64,000 nt of DNA. Source: Ypsolopha sequella. Its lineage: Eukaryota > Arthropoda > Insecta > Lepidoptera > Ypsolophidae. Shown one piece after another: positions 53,452-64,000 of the stretch (its first letter is position 1; every line of letters begins with the position of its first letter). The stretch lies in the NCBI GenBank assembly GCA_934047225.1, contig OW203988.1, positions 558,001 through 622,000 of the forward strand. The letters are read 5' to 3'. The position numbers and the translations under genes are program-made. Under the pieces are notes generated by a model. It was not told where the DNA came from. It saw only the letters and a program-made list of their open reading frames with translations, and ran no database searches.

Positions 53452-56367
53452 AATGATATTATTTATTGTTAATTTGTGTATATAATTTTCTTGTCAAAAT
53501 TTTTGATAGTTGTTATCTGACATTTTCAACATATTTATTACTAGTAGGTATAACGTATCGGCACCGTTGTCCGACTAGGCTCCTGTATGCGACCGCCCAG
53601 TATTTTTGAAATTTGTAACAATATCCCGCGTCAAATAAGTGAACAATTGCTCGTCTCTTATAGGCCAATTCTTAAATTACCGATGAATCATGATTGGTTC
53701 TAATTTCCGCTACGTTTAATTTTGTTATTAATTTTATTGTCACTGAGCATCGGTTTAGTTCGAAGTCGAGCTTTGCGGAACGTAAAAACTTTGTGGAGGT
53801 TGTTTTTAATTTTTTGTTCGATTCTGCATATTTTGGTAAAACTGACATATTTTTTTATGTAATTTAGGGTTCCGTTCATATATAAATGCAAGATTTTTCA
53901 GGATTGATAAAATATTAATAGTCTTATCATCTTTTCTATTTCGGTCGGAATCAGGAGATCCAGTAAAACGATTGTTTCCAGATACCGTACAGTGGACGGT
54001 ATCAGGTGTTTTATAGACTTTCAGACTTTTGTTAATTTTCATTATAAATTGTGGATAAAAACTATAATTTGAATATACACATATTTTTGTGACAAATACA
54101 TTTGCTTAATATCCTGATTCCGTCCTAAGTTTAGACTTTTAGATTGAGTCATAATTTACTTAAAACATTCCGTTCTTTCTCAAATTTATTGGGATATTAA
54201 ATGTACGTTAATGGTTTTAAAAAGTTATTTTATATTAAAAATTGACATCTGAGATATTATTATAAAATTTTTAATGACTATATATGTCTTTAAATTTCTA
54301 TAAAGCTCACTCTTTTTTTTATCACATTGGATAAATAATTAAAACACATAATTATTGTAATTGGACGGTAATGAGTGGTGATAAATTCAGTTTTGCTTGT
54401 TACCGACCACAATAAATATACCATAAACCGGAGTCTGGTCATCCGTTTGTGTATCAAGACAAAATTTTAAAGTACTTGCAAAAAATGTACGGTGCTCAAA
54501 AAGAGTGTGTTTGTATAGAAAAATACAAATAATGAGCAACAAAGTAACACCTGTCATGAATTTATTTTAGTATGGCCTCAGGAACAAGTGTCACAAAAAA
54601 AAATTAAACTGGAATTGAAATAAAACAACACATTACACAACAAGAACCAAACTGCTATGAAAATAGCAGTTTATAAAAACAATTGTGGAATCTTTTCAGT
54701 TTCAGTTTAAAGGAAAATCGAAAAACCTCACCAAACGAAAGAAAAGAATGTCAAGTTAAATATGGAATTAATTATTCAGTAATTTTAAAGCTCGACCACA
54801 ATTACAAAGTTGGCAGAATAGTTCCTAAAAATGAAACAATTTATTCCATGTATTCTGTAACATTATAGAAACAAGATAGATAAACCTAAACCTAAGAAAA
54901 AAATTGCCGCAGAAATTGAAAAAAAAAAAATTGTAAAGCAAGTTAAACTTATTGAAAATGAAGACGATGTTTTCAAACTTCTTATTAGCAAGGACTGTAA
55001 TTATTTTAATTTCAAAATTTTATAAATAAAGTACAAGCTCTTAACCTTTTCTTTATCTTTGAATTCTTAGAAGTTACGAATTTCATTCATTAATTACTCA
55101 AAAAGAAAAAAAATCACCATTCTATCTAATCACAGTTTAAAAATAAAGAAAAAATCGAAAAAATAAGTAAAATAACATAAAAACTTGATTGAATAGTTAT
55201 AGACGAAAAGAAAAATATCATACGACATATATAGGCGTTTGAAGTTAGAAAACTGCTGGCATCTATTGACATAAAAATATAAAAAAGTATATTTTAAATC
55301 ATGGTTTTTAAAATCCTGATGAAGACCCCACTGAGGGGTCAAATATAGCACCTATAACTATTTAATGAAGTGTTTATATATATGTAAAATACAACATACA
55401 AATAATAAAAAAGCCGTTAAACGGTATTATACAAACAATATTTTACTAACATATTGAAATAAGATAAAATACATTTGGCCAAACATATGAAGTTTATATT
55501 GATAGCGACGAACATGAAAAAATGTAAAATATATACTTTAATAAAAGTTAATTAAAGCCTAAATTAACAAAAATGATTAACTGAAAAAAACCATCTATAC
55601 ATTTTGATATCTCCAGTAACTTTTGACCACATTTTTATGAGATAATGGCATTTTTGGCAATTTTTTGAATGGTGGTCGGAAACGGGTTACTTGCTGGACG
55701 GTATCAGGAAAACTTCAACTAAGCGGTCGGTAACTGGAGCTTTTAAGAAGGACAGTCAAACATATTAATAATAATTTTTTTTGTATGCTCTGACAACATA
55801 AATATTGATAATTATACTTTATAATGAAAGTCTCAACAATAAGGTTTAAAGTAAGCTATATATATAGTTTATAAATCAGTTTACGTTTATGTTTGGACGG
55901 TTTATTTGAAAAAAGGGCGTGAGTGGTCGGACTTGGGCGCATTTACGTTACTACATTACATGTTAAATAAATTAATAAACGTGTAAACATCTCAAGGTAC
56001 CATCAGACTGAATTACAAGATTTAAGTTCTTGACTTCCTTACGTTGCTTAAAATTAAATGCTCCGGTTTCTACGCAATAATAATAATGTACCAAAGTTTG
56101 GGCATGTGGGTGCTTTGGTGCTTGGTGTGGGTGCGGCTTGCTTGTAGCTTTATTAAATCTGAATATCTCAACTTTAATAAGGAGTTTTGAAAACATTGTC
56201 TTAGATGTGCCAAATTATGAGGTATGAGTCACCCAATAAATTACAAACCGGCCCTGTTTTTGTCCGATGAATACCAAATACTTTGAACAATGAATACCTA
56301 ATACTCATCGCTGATACATATATTTAAGTAAAGCTACAACAATTTTAAATGTTCGGTGGCTTTGGTT
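53452..56367. other. AT-rich region with unresolved repeat content
   Basis: Words around GGACGGT(A) recur at about 53993, 54363, 55693 and 55898, and GGTCGG words near 53943, 55668, 55718 and 55932, which hints at one decayed element spanning about 53930-55940. A plus-strand open frame at 54683-54868 (ending KVGRIVPKNETIYSMYSVTL) and further lysine-rich codons to 55023 look protein-like, but I recognise no family. At 55315-55460 a CCCCACTGAGGGGTC..GTTAAACGGTATT..ACTAACATATTG block is shared with 14230-14380. Confidence 0.35.
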
Positions 56368-56627
56368 GATATAGCCAAATTCATGCTGGAGACTTTGTAG
56401 GTGTTCAGTATAACAAGGTTCAGTGATCTGTGAAAAACGGAAAACAATATTTAAGCTTCGTATACAAATTTAGGCTCCCTGTACAAATTTAGGCTCCCTA
56501 TACAAAGTAGGCTCCCTATACAAATTTACGCCACAAATAATATTTTTCGTATTTTGCAAAAAGGATCATTGTACCTTGGTCCGACCACTCACTGAGTCTC
56601 CAGTATTAATTAGGCTTTATCAACCAG
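56368..56627. repeat. Palindromic element, CTCCAGTATGAAT family (second palindrome)
   Basis: The arms at about 56368-56430 and 56565-56627 are inverted copies (GGTTGATATAGCCAAATTCA, then TGCTGGAGACTTTG, paired with CTGAGTCTCCAGTATTAATT and AGGCTTTATCAACC). They enclose a 19-bp x4 tandem repeat. It directly borders the 87-bp array. Confidence 0.75.
56457..56531. repeat. Short tandem repeat, about 19 bp x 4
   Basis: CTCCCTATACAAATTTAGG and variants occur four times (CTTCGTATACAAATTTAGG, CTCCCTGTACAAATTTAGG, CTCCCTATACAAAGTAGG, CTCCCTATACAAATTTACG). Confidence 0.9.
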
Positions 56628-56633
56628 AGTCAC

Positions 56634-59600
56634 TTTATATGTATATTAGTTAATGACGATGTTGAGGTGGGACGCCTGCTGGACACAGGCGGATGGTCGG
56701 CTCTACAGTTGGAGCTATACCATCCAGTAGTAGTTAGTAATAACGATGTTGAGGTGGGACGCCTGCTGGACACAGGCGGATGGTCGGCTCTCCAGTTGGA
56801 GCTATACCATCCAGTAGTAGTTAGTAATAACGATGTTGAGGTGGGACGCCTGCTGGACACAGGCGGATGGTCGGCTCTCCAGTTGGAGCTATACCATCCA
56901 GTAGTAGTTAGTAATAACGATGTTGAGGTGGGACGCCTGCTGGACACAGGCGGATGGTCGGCTCTCCAGTTGGAGCTATACCATCCAGTAGTAGTCAGTA
57001 ATAACCTTATATGTATATTAGTTAATGACGATGTTGAGGTGGGACGCCTGCTGGACACAGGCGGATGGTCGGCTCTCCAGTTGGAGCTATACCATCCAGT
57101 AGTAGTTAGTAATAACGATGTTGAGGTGGGACGCCTGCTGGACACAGGCGGATGGTCGGCTCTCCAGTTGGAGCTATACCATCCAGTAGTAGTTAGTAAT
57201 AACGATGTTGAGGTGGGACGCCTGCTGGACACAGGCGGATGGTCGGCTCTCCAGTTGGAGCTATACCATCCAGTAGTAGTTAGTAATAACGATGTTGAGG
57301 TGGGACGCCTGCTGGACACAGGCGGATGGTCGGCTCTCCAGTTGGAGCTATACCATCCAGTAGTAGTTAGTAATAACGATGTTGAGGTGGGACGCCTGCT
57401 GGACACAGGCGGATGGTCGGCTCTCCAGTTGGAGCTATACCATCCAGTAGTAGTTAGTAATAACGATGTTGAGGTGGGACGCCTGCTGGACACAGGCGGA
57501 TGGTCGGCTCTCCAGTTGGAGCTATACCATCCAGTAGTAGTTAGTAATAACGATGTTGAGGTGGGACGCCTGCTGGACACAGGCGGATGGTCGGCTCTCC
57601 AGTTGGAGCTATACCATCCAGTAGTAGTTAGTAATAACGATGTTGAGGTGGGACGCCTGCTGGACACAGGCGGATGGTCGGCTCTCCAGTTGGAGCTATA
57701 CCATCCAGTAGTAGTTAGTAATAACGATGTTGAGGTGGGACGCCTGCTGGACACAGGCGGATGGTCGGCTCTCCAGTTGGAGCTATACCATCCAGTAGTA
57801 GTTAGTAATAACGATGTTGAGGTGGGACGCCTGCTGGACACAGGCGGATGGTCGGCTCTCCAGTTGGAGCTATACCATCCAGTAGTAGTCAGTAATAACC
57901 TTATATGTATATTAGTTAATGACGATGTTGAGGTGGGACGCCTGCTGGACACAGGCGGATGGTCGGCTCTCCAGTTGGAGCTATACCATCCAGTAGTAGT
58001 TAGTAATAACCTTATATGTATATTAGTTAATGACGATGTTGAGGTGGGACGCCTGCTGGACACAGGCGGATGGTCGGCTCTCCAGTTGGAGCTATACCAT
58101 CCAGTAGTAGTCAGTAATAACCTTATATGTATATTAGTTAATGACGATGTTGAGGTGGGACGCCTGCTGGACACAGGCGGATGGTCGGCTCTCCAGTTGG
58201 AGCTATACCATCCAGTAGTAGTTAGTAATAACGATGTTGAGGTGGGACGCCTGCTGGACACAGGCGGATGGTCGGCTCTCCAGTTGGAGCTATACCATCC
58301 AGTAGTAGTCAGTAATAACCTTATATGTATATTAGTTAATGACGATGTTGAGGTGGGACGCCTGCTGGACACAGGCGGATGGTCGGCTCTCCAGTTGGAG
58401 CTATACCATCCAGTAGTAGTCAGTAATAACCTTATATGTATATTAGTTAATGACGATGTTGAGGTGGGACGCCTGCTGGACACAGGCGGATGGTCGGCTC
58501 TCCAGTTGGAGCTATACCATCCAGTAGTAGTTAGTAATAACGATGTTGAGGTGGGACGCCTGCTGGACACAGGCGGATGGTCGGCTCTCCAGTTGGAGCT
58601 ATACCATCCAGTAGTAGTTAGTAATAACGATGTTGAGGTGGGACGCCTGCTGGACACAGGCGGATGGTCGGCTCTCCAGTTGGAGCTATACCATCCAGTA
58701 GTAGTTAGTAATAACGATGTTGAGGTGGGACGCCTGCTGGACACAGGCGGATGGTCGGCTCTCCAGTTGGAGCTATACCATCCAGTAGTAGTTAGTAATA
58801 ACGATGTTGAGGTGGGACGCCTGCTGGACACAGGCGGATGGTCGGCTCTCCAGTTGGAGCTATACCATCCAGTAGTAGTTAGTAATAACGATGTTGAGGT
58901 GGGACGCCTGCTGGACACAGGCGGATGGTCGGCTCTCCAGTTGGAGCTATACCATCCAGTAGTAGTCAGTAATAACCTTATATGTATATTAGTTAATGAC
59001 GATGTTGAGGTGGGACGCCTGCTGGACACAGGCGGATGGTCGGCTCTCCAGTTGGAGCTATACCATCCAGTAGTAGTTAGTAATAACGATGTTGAGGTGG
59101 GACGCCTGCTGGACACAGGCGGATGGTCGGCTCTCCAGTTGGAGCTATACCATCCAGTAGTAGTTAGTAATAACGATGTTGAGGTGGGACGCCTGCTGGA
59201 CACAGGCGGATGGTCGGCTCTCCAGTTGGAGCTATACCATCCAGTAGTAGTTAGTAATAACGATGTTGAGGTGGGACGCCTGCTGGACACAGGCGGATGG
59301 TCGGCTCTCCAGTTGGAGCTATACCATCCAGTAGTAGTTAGTAATAACGATGTTGAGGTGGGACGCCTGCTGGACACAGGCGGATGGTCGGCTCTCCAGT
59401 TGGAGCTATACCATCCAGTAGTAGTTAGTAATAACGATGTTGAGGTGGGACGCCTGCTGGACACAGGCGGATGGTCGGCTCTCCAGTTGGAGCTATACCA
59501 TCCAGTAGTAGTCAGTAATAACCTTATATGTATATTAGTTAATGACGATGTTGAGGTGGGACGCCTGCTGGACACAGGCGGATGGTCGGCTCTCCAGTTG

Positions 59601-61865
59601 GAGCTATACCATCCAGTAGTAGTTAGTAATAACGATGTTGAGGTGGGACGCCTGCTGGACACAGGCGGATGGTCGGCTCTCCAGTTGGAGCTATACCATC
59701 CAGTAGTAGTTAGTAATAACGATGTTGAGGTGGGACGCCTGCTGGACACAGGCGGATGGTCGGCTCTCCAGTTGGAGCTATACCATCCAGTAGTAGTTAG
59801 TAATAACGATGTTGAGGTGGGACGCCTGCTGGACACAGGCGGATGGTCGGCTCTCCAGTTGGAGCTATACCATCCAGTAGTAGTTAGTAATAACGATGTT
59901 GAGGTGGGACGCCTGCTGGACACAGGCGGATGGTCGGCTCTCCAGTTGGAGCTATACCATCCAGTAGTAGTTAGTAATAACGATGTTGAGGTGGGACGCC
60001 TGCTGGACACAGGCGGATGGTCGGCTCTCCAGTTGGAGCTATACCATCCAGTAGTAGTTAGTAATAACGATGTTGAGGTGGGACGCCTGCTGGACACAGG
60101 CGGATGGTCGGCTCTCCAGTTGGAGCTATACCATCCAGTAGTAGTCAGTAATAACCTTATATGTATATTAGTTAATGACGATGTTGAGGTGGGACGCCTG
60201 CTGGACACAGGCGGATGGTCGGCTCTCCAGTTGGAGCTATACCATCCAGTAGTAGTTAGTAATAACGATGTTGAGGTGGGACGCCTGCTGGACACAGGCG
60301 GATGGTCGGCTCTCCAGTTGGAGCTATACCATCCAGTAGTAGTTAGTAATAACGATGTTGAGGTGGGACGCCTGCTGGACACAGGCGGATGGTCGGCTCT
60401 CCAGTTGGAGCTATACCATCCAGTAGTAGTTAGTAATAACGATGTTGAGGTGGGACGCCTGCTGGACACAGGCGGATGGTCGGCTCTCCAGTTGGAGCTA
60501 TACCATCCAGTAGTAGTTAGTAATAACGATGTTGAGGTGGGACGCCTGCTGGACACAGGCGGATGGTCGGCTCTCCAGTTGGAGCTATACCATCCAGTAG
60601 TAGTTAGTAATAACGATGTTGAGGTGGGACGCCTGCTGGACACAGGCGGATGGTCGGCTCTCCAGTTGGAGCTATACCATCCAGTAGTAGTCAGTAATAA
60701 CCTTATATGTATATTAGTTAATGACGATGTTGAGGTGGGACGCCTGCTGGACACAGGCGGATGGTCGGCTCTCCAGTTGGAGCTATACCATCCAGTAGTA
60801 GTTAGTAATAACGATGTTGAGGTGGGACGCCTGCTGGACACAGGCGGATGGTCGGCTCTCCAGTTGGAGCTATACCATCCAGTAGTAGTTAGTAATAACG
60901 ATGTTGAGGTGGGACGCCTGCTGGACACAGGCGGATGGTCGGCTCTCCAGTTGGAGCTATACCATCCAGTAGTAGTTAGTAATAACGATGTTGAGGTGGG
61001 ACGCCTGCTGGACACAGGCGGATGGTCGGCTCTCCAGTTGGAGCTATACCATCCAGTAGTAGTTAGTAATAACGATGTTGAGGTGGGACGCCTGCTGGAC
61101 ACAGGCGGATGGTCGGCTCTCCAGTTGGAGCTATACCATCCAGTAGTAGTTAGTAATAACGATGTTGAGGTGGGACGCCTGCTGGACACAGGCGGATGGT
61201 CGGCTCTCCAGTTGGAGCTATACCATCCAGTAGTAGTCAGTAATAACCTTATATGTATATTAGTTAATGACGATGTTGAGGTGGGACGCCTGCTGGACAC
61301 AGGCGGATGGTCGGCTCTCCAGTTGGAGCTATACCATCCAGTAGTAGTTAGTAATAACGATGTTGAGGTGGGACGCCTGCTGGACACAGGCGGATGGTCG
61401 GCTCTCCAGTTGGAGCTATACCATCCAGTAGTAGTCAGTAATAACCTTATATGTATATTAGTTAATGACGATGTTGAGGTGGGACGCCTGCTGGACACAG
61501 GCGGATGGTCGGCTCTCCAGTTGGAGCTATACCATCCAGTAGTAGTTAGTAATAACGATGTTGAGGTGGGACGCCTGCTGGACACAGGCGGATGGTCGGC
61601 TCTCCAGTTGGAGCTATACCATCCAGTAGTAGTCAGTAATAACCTTATATGTATATTAGTTAATGACGATGTTGAGGTGGGACGCCTGCTGGACACAGGC
61701 GGATGGTCGGCTCTCCAGTTGGAGTTATACCATCCAGTAGTAGTCAGTAATAACCTTATATGTATATTAGTTAATGACGATGTTGAGGTGGGACGCCTGC
61801 TGGACACAGGCGGATGGTCGGCTCTCCAGTTGGAGCTATACCATCCAGTAGTAGTCAGTAATAAC
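56634..61865. repeat. Minisatellite with higher-order structure, 87/111 bp x 56
   Basis: The base unit is 87 bp: GATGTTGAGGTGGGACGCCT, GCTGGACACAGGCGGATGG, TCGGCTCTCCAGTTGGAGC, TATACCATCCAGTAGTAGTY, then AGTAATAAC. At fourteen internal junctions a 24-bp spacer (CTTATATGTATATTAGTTAA plus TGAC) is added, and one copy (first base T) sits at the left border, 56634-56657. Junctions with the spacer almost always have agtCagt, those without have agtTagt; the junction at 58011 is an exception. Numbers of units between spacers are 4,10,1,1,2,1,6,6,7,6,6,2,2,1,1, so a 546-bp period appears between 58431 and 61248. Both strands are open for more than 1700 codons, which I regard as an artefact of unit length. 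Confidence 0.98.
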
Positions 61866-62182
61866 CTCCCTGTACTGTATAGGTAGCTACAGAATTATAT
61901 CTCATGTTGCAGGGCGGGACTGGGGTATCTCGAGGGTGGGGGGGTGTCTCGATGAGTGATGTGATCGTGTGTACGAGCACCCCCTGACTGTCACCGCCCC
62001 CATCAGAACGCACCAGCCAAGTTCTCACTGTGGGGCGACGCGCGGCGGCCGTCGGGGCTACTATATAAGCGAACTTACTCAAGGCGATTTTCTTCTGTAG
62101 CCAAACATTTGAAAGATTTTTATAGAGATGATGATGTTCCACAAATATATTTACCTGAAGCAAAGTATGGTGGTCCACCAAG
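61866..62182. other. GC-rich unique spacer with TATA-like sequence
   Basis: GC-rich sequence (61910-62055) leads to TACTATATAAGCG at about 62059-62071, a TATA-like element. No convincing exon follows. The minus-strand open frame 61855-62181 has no domain. Confidence 0.35.
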
Positions 62183-62345
62183 TAGGAGTAGCTTATTTAA
62201 CACCCCAGTACACGCTACTTATTTAACACGCCAGTACACGCTACTTATTTAACACGCCAGTACACGCTACTTATTTAACACGCCAGTACACGCTACTTAT
62301 TTAACACGCCAGTACACGCTACTTATTTAACACGCCAGAACACGC
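62183..62345. repeat. Minisatellite, 26 bp, left block (about 6 units)
   Basis: The unit is TACACGCTACTTATTTAACA plus CGCCAG. The first unit is diverged (GTAGCTTATTTAACACCCCAG) and the last decays into CAGAACACGCTCCAACGCC. All central units have CTAC where the right block has CTCC. Confidence 0.93.
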
Positions 62346-62824
62346 TCCAACGCCAATGACCTTGAATTAAGTAACTTTGTAACCATTTTATACGGTAACT
62401 ATAGCATTTTTCAACGGAAGAAAGATACATAGTACCTAATCTACATGATACAAGTAATGATGTGGTTTCTCCTGAGTTTTATTTTAATATACAGAAGTGA
62501 AGCAAGAAAATTCCAAGTTTACCTTCATTTCTCGATTTTTGTTCACTTATAACAACATATAACTGCTGCAATTTTTATCGAAACAGTATAAAAACTTACA
62601 AACTTCTAGATAAAATAATATAAAACGATAATATGGTTTTCTCAGTTCTTGGAAATTAATTTTATTTGAGATAAAATAAATTAAAAACACTATTTTCGCA
62701 CTAGTGAGCCGCAGCAACTGACGTAACAGCCATGTTGCAGTGCGAGCTGATAAAGACTTTATTTTAGTATGGTTTTGTTCGAAATTTCAACCAGCACGAA
62801 TCGAGTTGCAAATTATTCCGACGG
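62346..62824. other. Unique insert between two blocks of the 26-bp array
   Basis: This 479-bp AT-rich stretch contains no gene. TTATTTTAGTATGG..TTCGAAATTTCAACC near its right end looks like part of a dispersed repeat. No terminal inverted repeats or clear duplication at the borders were found, so I cannot say whether it is an insertion. Confidence 0.45.
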
Positions 62825-64000
62825 GTACACGCTCCTTATTTAACACGCCAGTACACGCTCCTTATCTAACACGCCAGTACACGCTCCTTATTTAACACGC
62901 CAGTACACGCTCCTTATTTAACACGCCAGTACACGCTCCTTATTTAACACGCCAGTACGCGCTCCTTATTTAACACGCCAGTACACGCTCCTTATTTAAC
63001 ACGCCAGTACGCGCTCCTTATTTAACACGCCAGTACACGCTCCTTATTTAACACGCCAGTACACGCTCCTTATTTAACACGCCAGTACACGCTCCTTATT
63101 TAACACGCCAGTACACGCTCCTTATTTAACACGCCAGTACACGCTCCTTATTTAACACGCCAGTACGCGCTCCTTATTTAACACGCCAGTACACGCTCCT
63201 TATTTAACACGCCAGTACACGCTCCTTATTTAACACGCCAGTACACGCTCCTTATTTAACACGCCAGTACACGCTCCTTATTTAACACGCCAGTACACGC
63301 TCCTTATTTAACACGCCAGTACACGCTCCTTATTTAACACGCCAGTACGCGCTCCTTATTTAACACGCCAGTACACGCTCCTTATTTAACACGCCAGTAC
63401 ACGCTCCTTATTTAACACGCCAGTACACGCTCCTTATTTAACACGCCAGTACACGCTCCTTATTTAACACGCCAGTACACGCTCCTTATTTAACACGCCA
63501 GTACACGCTCCTTATTTAACACGCCAGTACGCGCTCCTTATTTAACACGCCAGTACACGCTCCTTATTTAACACGCCAGTACGCGCTCCTTATTTAACAC
63601 GCCAGTACGCGCTCCTTATTTAACACGCCAGTACGCGCTCCTTATTTAACACGCCAGTACGCGCTCCTTATTTAACACGCCAGTACACGCTCCTTATTTA
63701 ACACGCCAGTACACGCTCCTTATTTAACACGCCAGTACACGCTCCTTATTTAACACGCCAGTACGCGCTCCTTATTTAACACGCCAGTACACGCTCCTTA
63801 TTTAACACGCCAGTACACGCTCCTTATTTAACACGCCAGTACGCGCTCCTTATCTAACACGCCAGTACACGCTCCTTATTTAACACGCCAGTACACGCTC
63901 CTTATTTAACACGCCAGTACACGCTCCTTATTTAACACGCCAGTACACGCTCCTTATTTAACACGCCAGTACGCGCTCCTTATCTAACACGCCAGTACAC
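62825..64000. repeat. Minisatellite, 26 bp, right block (45 units, continues past the edge)
   Basis: The unit is TACRCGCTCCTTATTTAACA plus CGCCAG. About 45.2 units lie within the window and the array is cut by its end. The variable site is A/G in TACaCGC or TACgCGC, with G-type units scattered and a run of four near 63580-63665. A rare C occurs in TTATcTAAC (62865, 63853, 63983). The last two such units are 130 bp, exactly five units, apart. Confidence 0.96.

Noticed and set aside
56658..61865. CRISPR-like regular spacing of repeats
   Set aside because: Units are directly adjacent with no unique spacers, the genome is eukaryotic, and the 24-bp interpositions are identical to each other.
56630..61886. 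Open frames of more than 1700 codons on both strands (repeats such as GRLLDTGGWSALQLELYHPV)
   Set aside because: The 87-bp and 24-bp blocks are both multiples of three, so frames stay open automatically in both directions. The flanks give no start context or domain. I treat it as a satellite.
1..64000. Excess of minisatellite units divisible by three as a sign of coding selection
   Set aside because: Nine of fourteen unit lengths are multiples of three, but only two lie in former coding sequence. With so few arrays this may be chance, and the unit variants show no codon-position bias that I can see.

Overview
This window looks like nuclear DNA of a moth or butterfly. It has AT-rich unique sequence, several kinds of non-LTR retrotransposon remnant with short microsatellite-like 3' tails, a mariner and a piggyBac-like element, tRNA-derived SINEs, and dispersed motifs that I associate from memory with lepidopteran genomes (for example the RTE C-terminal peptide around RIEKGMLRWFG, and the CGCGACTTC..CCGCG and CGGAACCCTACG motifs). 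I found no complete host protein-coding gene and no convincing tRNA, rRNA or CRISPR array. The assignment to Lepidoptera is an inference from repeat content only.

The window is dominated by minisatellites. At least fourteen arrays, with units from 19 to 111 bp, cover about 16.7 kb, roughly a quarter of the 64 kb. The main ones are 41 bp x24 (393-1376), 48 bp x8 (6639-7019), 56 bp x23 (12789-14076), 54 bp x13 (26002-26703), 33 bp x36 (27397-28578), 45 bp x59.7 (30721-33407), 27 bp split by a MITE (38093-38567), 51 bp x11 (38685-39244), 50 bp x35 split by a LINE (50461-52925), 87/111 bp x56 (56658-61865) and 26 bp running off the right edge (62825-64000). Units within an array are nearly identical, so the arrays look young or homogenised. 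Very long open frames inside them arise because the unit length is a multiple of three and the unit has no stop.

The transposable elements run from left to right as follows. An RT-polyprotein fragment lies at 3123-3395. A dispersed element at 3873-4312 has a MITE inside it. A degenerate uncharacterised ORF lies at 8720-9388. A 740-bp hAT-like element with its 8-bp target duplication lies at 9564-10319. A mariner pseudogene (17750-18879) abuts a 5'-truncated CR1/Jockey-like LINE whose 883-codon frame is still open (19647-22298). An RTE fragment follows at 23440-23690. A second, broken LINE (24041-28880) carries two in-frame minisatellites and a TTAA-flanked MITE. An internally deleted piggyBac-like element lies at 28911-30217. 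A 1.8-kb fold-back element occupies 34960-36775, and SINEs lie at 33785, 39430, 39743, 43255, 53000 and 53347.

Three non-repetitive GC/CpG-rich stretches (11580-12788, 15880-17260, 39830-44560) contrast with the AT-rich surroundings. They carry no credible exon but contain many TAAT-type and palindromic short motifs, so they are the best candidates for host regulatory DNA. The window may therefore lie in or near a large, sparsely coding host locus. That last point is speculation.
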